Positions 38,688 to 41,605 of a stretch of DNA of 41,605 bases are shown here, one piece after another (positions within the stretch are counted from its first letter, which is position 1; each line of letters opens with the position of its first letter). Origin of the DNA: Bacteriovorax stolpii. Lineage in GTDB: Bacteria; Bdellovibrionota; UBA1018. Made by a program: the position numbers and the translations under genes. The notes below the pieces were generated by a model that saw only the letters and a list, made by a program, of their open reading frames with translations, ran no database searches and had not been told where the DNA came from. The stretch lies in the NCBI GenBank assembly GCA_945860415.1, contig CAMAQA010000020.1, forward strand, positions 1 to 41,605, read 5' to 3'.

Positions 38688-39812
38688 CTAGGGCACGATC
38701 CAGGTGTCGCCCTGCTTGTGCTCCCAGGGGTCCTGCGACAACACGAAGCTTTCACAGGGGCCCAGGTCAGCGACGAGCTTCGTGAACGCCCGGGTTTTCG
38801 AGTCAAAATCGGTGATTCGGCGGGAGGATTTGATCTTAATCGCAACGGTTTTCATTCCGGGCCTTTCGATGATCAGATCGATTTCGGCATCGTCCTTGGT
38901 GCGCACGTACGACAGCCGCCAGTCGGGCTGGAAGTAATCACAGAGGCGCTTGATTTCGAGAATGACCCAGTGCTCGAAGGCATCTCCATAGGCGCTCGTG
39001 CCTGGTTCGAGCGCTACTTCGAGGCGCCTCGTCAGGGCACGCGTCACGCCGGTGTCGAAATAGTAGAACTTCGATGCGGCTCTCTGGCGCTTCCGAATCG
39101 ACTGATGAAACGGCTCGAGATGAAAACCGACCAGAGTATCTTCAAGCACCTCGAAGTAGTTTTGAACAGTCACATGATCCACTCCCACATCGCGTGCAAT
39201 CTTGTTCCTGTTCAGGATCTTGCCGTTCATCTGGGCGGCTACCTGCAGGAAATTCCGAAAAGGCTTCATCTTGCGAACGATCTGCTCGGCCACGATTTCT
39301 TCTCGGAAGTACGTGTCGACATAGGCCCGGAGGAAATCGCGCTTGTTGCCGTCGTCGAGGCCCGGAATGGGGGGCAGCGAGCCGTAGCGCAGAGCCTCGT
39401 CGATCGAGAAGCGCTCGCCCAGTTCGAGATGAGTTAATGGGTGACAAACGTAATTGAATGCGCGGCCGGCGAGGAGATTCGCACCCCCGCGTTTGAGCTT
39501 TCGGGCGCTCGACCCCGTCAGCGCGAACCGCGGCCCGTCGCTTCGTGAAAGCGAATGCACGACGTTCAAGAGTTCGGGCACTTTTTGAATTTCATCGATG
39601 ACCACCCACCCCGGCTTTGAAGTGGCGACCAGCTGCTTGAGCTGGGCGGGATTGCTCGAAAGCCGCTCTTCGGTTTCCGGGTCGAGCAGGTCGATCCAAA
39701 GAGCCGACTGGTGGTTGAATTCCTGGTCCAGAAGCGTCGATTTACCAGTGGAGCGCGCCCCGAACAGAAAAAAACTGTGTGTTTTTGAGAGGGTTACCAG
39801 TCTTTTGAACAT
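38688..39812 (-). CDS. AAA ATPase with C-terminal DUF4143 (copy B), nuclease-like Glu lost
   Basis: A 374-residue protein. Walker A GARSTGKST, Walker B VVIDEIQ, and the SSARKLKRGGANLLAGRA sensor region are intact. The middle winged helix is IARDVGVDHVTVQNYFEVLEDTLVGF. In the DUF4143 end the Asp-bearing AEIDLII is kept, but the E-x-K motif reads VAIKIKSS: the Glu is Lys, so nuclease-type chemistry, if any, should be lost. Starting at ATG 39812 gives the same N-terminal shape as copy C (FKRL...SFFLFGAR). TACAAT is 8 nt upstream with TTTACC 17 nt before it and no ribosome site, so the mRNA is probably leaderless. It is head to head with copy C. Confidence 0.88.
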   Translation of the reverse strand: MFKRLVTLSKTHSFFLFGARSTGKSTLLDQEFNHQSALWIDLLDPETEERLSSNPAQLKQLVATSKPGWVVIDEIQKVPELLNVVHSLSRSDGPRFALTGSSARKLKRGGANLLAGRAFNYVCHPLTHLELGERFSIDEALRYGSLPPIPGLDDGNKRDFLRAYVDTYFREEIVAEQIVRKMKPFRNFLQVAAQMNGKILNRNKIARDVGVDHVTVQNYFEVLEDTLVGFHLEPFHQSIRKRQRAASKFYYFDTGVTRALTRRLEVALEPGTSAYGDAFEHWVILEIKRLCDYFQPDWRLSYVRTKDDAEIDLIIERPGMKTVAIKIKSSRRITDFDSKTRAFTKLVADLGPCESFVLSQDPWEHKQGDTWIVP

Positions 39813-39814
39813 AC

Positions 39815-39839
39815 TCACAAATTGTACGCCATTTTGTGA
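39815..39839. promoter_or_regulatory. Dyad over the copy B promoter
   Basis: TCACAAA (39815-39821) and TTTGTGA (39833-39839), 11 nt apart, perfectly inverted. They flank the -10 hexamer of copy B, so binding here could block it. Confidence 0.55.
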
Positions 39840-39849
39840 ATGCGGTAAA
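39821..39849 (-). promoter_or_regulatory. Promoter of DUF4143 copy B
   Basis: On the minus strand TTTACC, 17 nt, TACAAT, then 8 nt to the ATG. The start site would fall on or next to the start codon. Confidence 0.65.
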
Positions 39850-39890
39850 AAAATGGCAAAGCGAGCGGCGACCCGAAGCCGAACCCGGGA

Positions 39891-39919
39891 TTGAGTGTGC
39901 TCCGGAAAAAGCGTAATAT
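39891..39919 (+). promoter_or_regulatory. Promoter of DUF4143 copy C
   Basis: TTGAGT (39891-39896), 17 nt, TAATAT (39914-39919), then 8 nt to the ATG. The bases from GCGTA through GAGTATG closely match those of copy B on the other strand. A TTCGGA/TCCGAA dyad encloses the start codon. Confidence 0.72.
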
Positions 39920-39927
39920 TTCGGAGT

Positions 39928-41097
39928 ATGATCCGAAGGCTTTTAAAACCTCTGAAATCAAACAGCTTTTTCATTTTCGGGGCACGAGCCACCGGAAAAT
40001 CGACCTTCATCGAGCAGCAGTTCTTGGGAGAGGGGGCGAGTTGCTACCGAATCGACCTCTTGGATGCCGATGAAGAGGCGCGATTTTCGCGCCAGCCCTC
40101 CTTGCTGGAGCGGGTGCTCGACGGGCTACCCGTCAGGCCCGAGTGGGTTTTCATCGACGAGGTTCAGAAGGCACCTCGGCTCCTCGATCAGGTGCATCGT
40201 CTCATCGAGAAAACCGGCCAGAAGTTCATCCTTTCCGGGTCGAGTGCTCGAAAACTCAAGCGTGACGGGGCAAACCTGCTTGCCGGACGCGCGTTCGTGA
40301 ACCACCTTCATCCGCTCACCGCCGAAGAGCTGCGAGAGGCATGGAGTCTCGAAAAGGCGCTGAACTGGGGCACTCTGCCGAGGTGCTGGTCGCTTCGCGA
40401 TGACGACGAGCGCAGAGCTTATCTCAAAAGCTATGTGCATACCTATCTTCGAGAAGAGATTCAGATCGAGCAGCTCGTGCGTCGTCTCGACCCGTTTCGA
40501 AGTTTTCTTGAAGTTTCCGCACAGATGAACGGCAAAGTGGTCAACCACTCTCGAATCGCGCGCGAGGTGGGCGTCACCGACAAGACGATCCAGTCCTATT
40601 TTCAGATTCTTGAAGACACGCTCCTGGGGTTCGTCCTGCCCCCATTTCATCGACCGATCAGAAAGGCGCAGGCCAATCATCCCAAATTCTACTGGTTCGA
40701 CACTGGCGTAAAGAGACAACTCGAGCGCTCGTTGTCGAGTCCGCTGGTGCCGTCGACGAGCGCCTACGGCGAGGCGTTTGAGCATCTGGTCATTCTCGAA
40801 ACTCTTCGGCGCGCCGACTACCGGGGCAAGGACTGGACGTTCTCTTTCTTTCGCACCAAGGAGGGCAACGAAATCGACCTGGTGATCAGCCTCGACCGAA
40901 AGCGAGAGCTTCTGGTGGAAATCAAGTCGACCTCAAGCATCGACCCGACCGAAGTGCGTGCGCTCGAACGCCTCACCGCCGACTTTCATTCTCAAGGCAC
41001 ATTTTACCTGTCGCTCGACCCCCACCCGCAGGTGGTCGGCAAGGTGCGTTGTCTGCCGTGGCTGCAGGGTATTGATGAGATCCTCAGGATTCCGTGA
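39928..41097 (+). CDS. AAA ATPase with C-terminal DUF4143 (copy C), intact nuclease-like motif
   Basis: A 389-residue close paralog of copy B. Walker A GARATGKST, Walker B VFIDEVQ, and the sensor region SSARKLKRDGANLLAGRA are intact. The winged helix is IAREVGVTDKTIQSYFQILEDTLLGF. The DUF4143 end FFRTKEGNEIDLVI with LLVEIKSTSS keeps both Asp and the E-x-K pair. ATG 39928 is placed 8 nt after TAATAT; GGAG is only 1 nt from it, too close for a ribosome site. It shares the promoter region with copy B, transcribed away from it. Residue identity to B is clearly greater than to copy A. It may have displaced the 5-prime part of a toxin gene that now ends just before the antitoxin-like gene. Confidence 0.9.
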   Translation: MIRRLLKPLKSNSFFIFGARATGKSTFIEQQFLGEGASCYRIDLLDADEEARFSRQPSLLERVLDGLPVRPEWVFIDEVQKAPRLLDQVHRLIEKTGQKFILSGSSARKLKRDGANLLAGRAFVNHLHPLTAEELREAWSLEKALNWGTLPRCWSLRDDDERRAYLKSYVHTYLREEIQIEQLVRRLDPFRSFLEVSAQMNGKVVNHSRIAREVGVTDKTIQSYFQILEDTLLGFVLPPFHRPIRKAQANHPKFYWFDTGVKRQLERSLSSPLVPSTSAYGEAFEHLVILETLRRADYRGKDWTFSFFRTKEGNEIDLVISLDRKRELLVEIKSTSSIDPTEVRALERLTADFHSQGTFYLSLDPHPQVVGKVRCLPWLQGIDEILRIP

Positions 41098-41134
41098 GAT
41101 TGGAAAGGGCCAGGGTTCTCCGACCCAGCCCACC

Positions 41135-41200
41135 TCAGTGGCCGACCTTGTGAGAGATTTCTGGTCCAGAGCCGACGCGATCGAAAGGAGTTTCAGATGA
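41135..41200 (+). pseudogene. Possible C-terminal remnant of a toxin gene
   Basis: The frame ending with a TGA at 41198-41200 reads SVADLVRDFWSRADAIERSFR and overlaps the next gene's ATG by 4 nt (ATGA), the join expected of a toxin-antitoxin operon. The frame runs back into the 3-prime end of DUF4143 copy C without a plausible start. A helix like this would suit the end of a TumE-type toxin, but it is too short to prove. Confidence 0.25.
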
Positions 41201-41604
41201 AAACCAAGAAAATCAGGATCAAGACCAAGGATGACTTCTTCAGCGACGTCCTCGATGCGGCAAAAACTTTGGATCGCGGGGGAAAGCCCAAACGTCTACG
41301 CGGAGAATATTTCGAGTCTTTGGAGGCCATTCGCAATGTCTTGACCGAGAAGCGCCTCACACTCTGGAGACTGATCCGCGACGAACGCCCCGAGTCGATT
41401 CTGGAGCTGTCCAAGATCGCAGGGCGTGACTTCAAGAGCGTCCACCGCGACGTGTCCGTGCTCGTTTCAGTGGGTTTGGTTGAGCTGACCAAAGGAAAAG
41501 GAAAGCGCGGAGATACGCAGAAGCCCACAAGTCTGGCTGTCACGTCCCAGCTAACCGATCCCGGGTTCGTCCCAGCAATCGGGACCCCCGGTGTCACGGG
41601 CTGA
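41197..41604 (+). CDS. Winged-helix DNA-binding protein, HVO_A0114/TumA-antitoxin-like
   Basis: A complete 135-residue protein. A basic start (KTKKIRIKTKDDFFSDVLDAAKTLD) leads to a winged helix: LEAIRNVLTEKRLTLWRLIRDERPESILELSKIAGRDFKSVHRDVSVLVSVGLVELTKGKGKRG is recognisable by SVHRDVSVLVSVGLVEL, the recognition helix and wing. Such HVO_A0114-type proteins are often the antitoxin of a toxin gene directly upstream, and repress it. AAGGAG lies 6 nt before the ATG. Upstream only a possible toxin tail is found, so it may now be an orphan regulator. Confidence 0.8.
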   Translation: MKTKKIRIKTKDDFFSDVLDAAKTLDRGGKPKRLRGEYFESLEAIRNVLTEKRLTLWRLIRDERPESILELSKIAGRDFKSVHRDVSVLVSVGLVELTKGKGKRGDTQKPTSLAVTSQLTDPGFVPAIGTPGVTG

Positions 41605-41605
41605 T

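Noticed and set aside
38633..38695. GTGCCCT and AGGGCAC, 50 nt apart, flanking the gap between the YcaO gene and DUF4143 copy B
   Set aside because: Only 7 bp arms with a long loop and no U-tract; likely chance, and one arm runs into the copy B stop codon.
1..41605. CRISPR arrays, tRNA or rRNA genes, and insertion sequences with transposases
   Set aside because: None recognised on reading both strands; no regular spacer repeats and no transposase signatures were seen.

Overview
The window reads as chromosome of a fairly GC-rich, motile, Gram-negative bacterium. The best guess is a member of Bdellovibrionota (a Bdellovibrio-like predator or relative). Support for this comes from three tandem short flagellins of about 280 residues, a secreted trypsin-like protease and an M14 carboxypeptidase, a stand-alone heptose-phosphate adenylyltransferase for LPS, a response regulator with a proline-rich linker like RomR, and an RNase J. 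This placement is inferred from gene content; no ribosomal RNA is present to test it.

Region 1 to 20 kb is mostly core chromosome. In order it holds the 3-prime-truncated amidohydrolase, a membrane protein behind a 37-bp tandem repeat, a lone receiver protein, and a minus-strand operon (peptide-binding protein, rsmE, RDD protein, rfaE2). A lytic transglycosylase, udk and rnj follow. Then come secreted hydrolases (trypsin-like, PafA-like phosphatase, M14 peptidase), a persulfide-response cluster (ArsR, rhodanese, divergent thioredoxin), rph/nadC/birA, the receiver protein, and a recognisable 6S RNA at about 19.32-19.49 kb.

Region 20 to 26.7 kb carries a degenerate nucleotide-sugar dehydratase/reductase-like protein, the three flagellin genes, a small protein next to them, a GNAT acetyltransferase and an AEC permease. 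Three good or fair sigma-28-type promoters occur in the window, before the trypsin-like protease, the 88-residue Cys/His protein and the 96-residue protein next to the flagellins. This suggests the motility sigma factor also drives non-structural genes.

Region 26.7 to 41.6 kb is more accessory. It contains a HEAT-like/SEC-C protein, galE, DUF423, a Fic AMP-transferase with an AT-rich repeated operator, and a short-chain dehydrogenase coupled to a 6-pyruvoyl-tetrahydropterin-synthase-like protein. It also holds three complete AAA/DUF4143 ATPases and a headless degenerate fourth copy flanked by perfect palindromes. Two of the ATPases lie head to head with matching promoters placed 8 nt from the start codon, which predicts leaderless mRNAs.

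The most unusual unit is at 34.7-38.6 kb: a membrane histidine kinase divergent from an anchored family-5 solute-binding protein whose stop overlaps the start of a short YcaO-domain gene. It looks like a peptide-sensing or peptide-modifying module with no ABC permease, no E1-like partner and no response regulator nearby. The window ends with a winged-helix antitoxin-like gene behind what may be the tail of a lost toxin gene.
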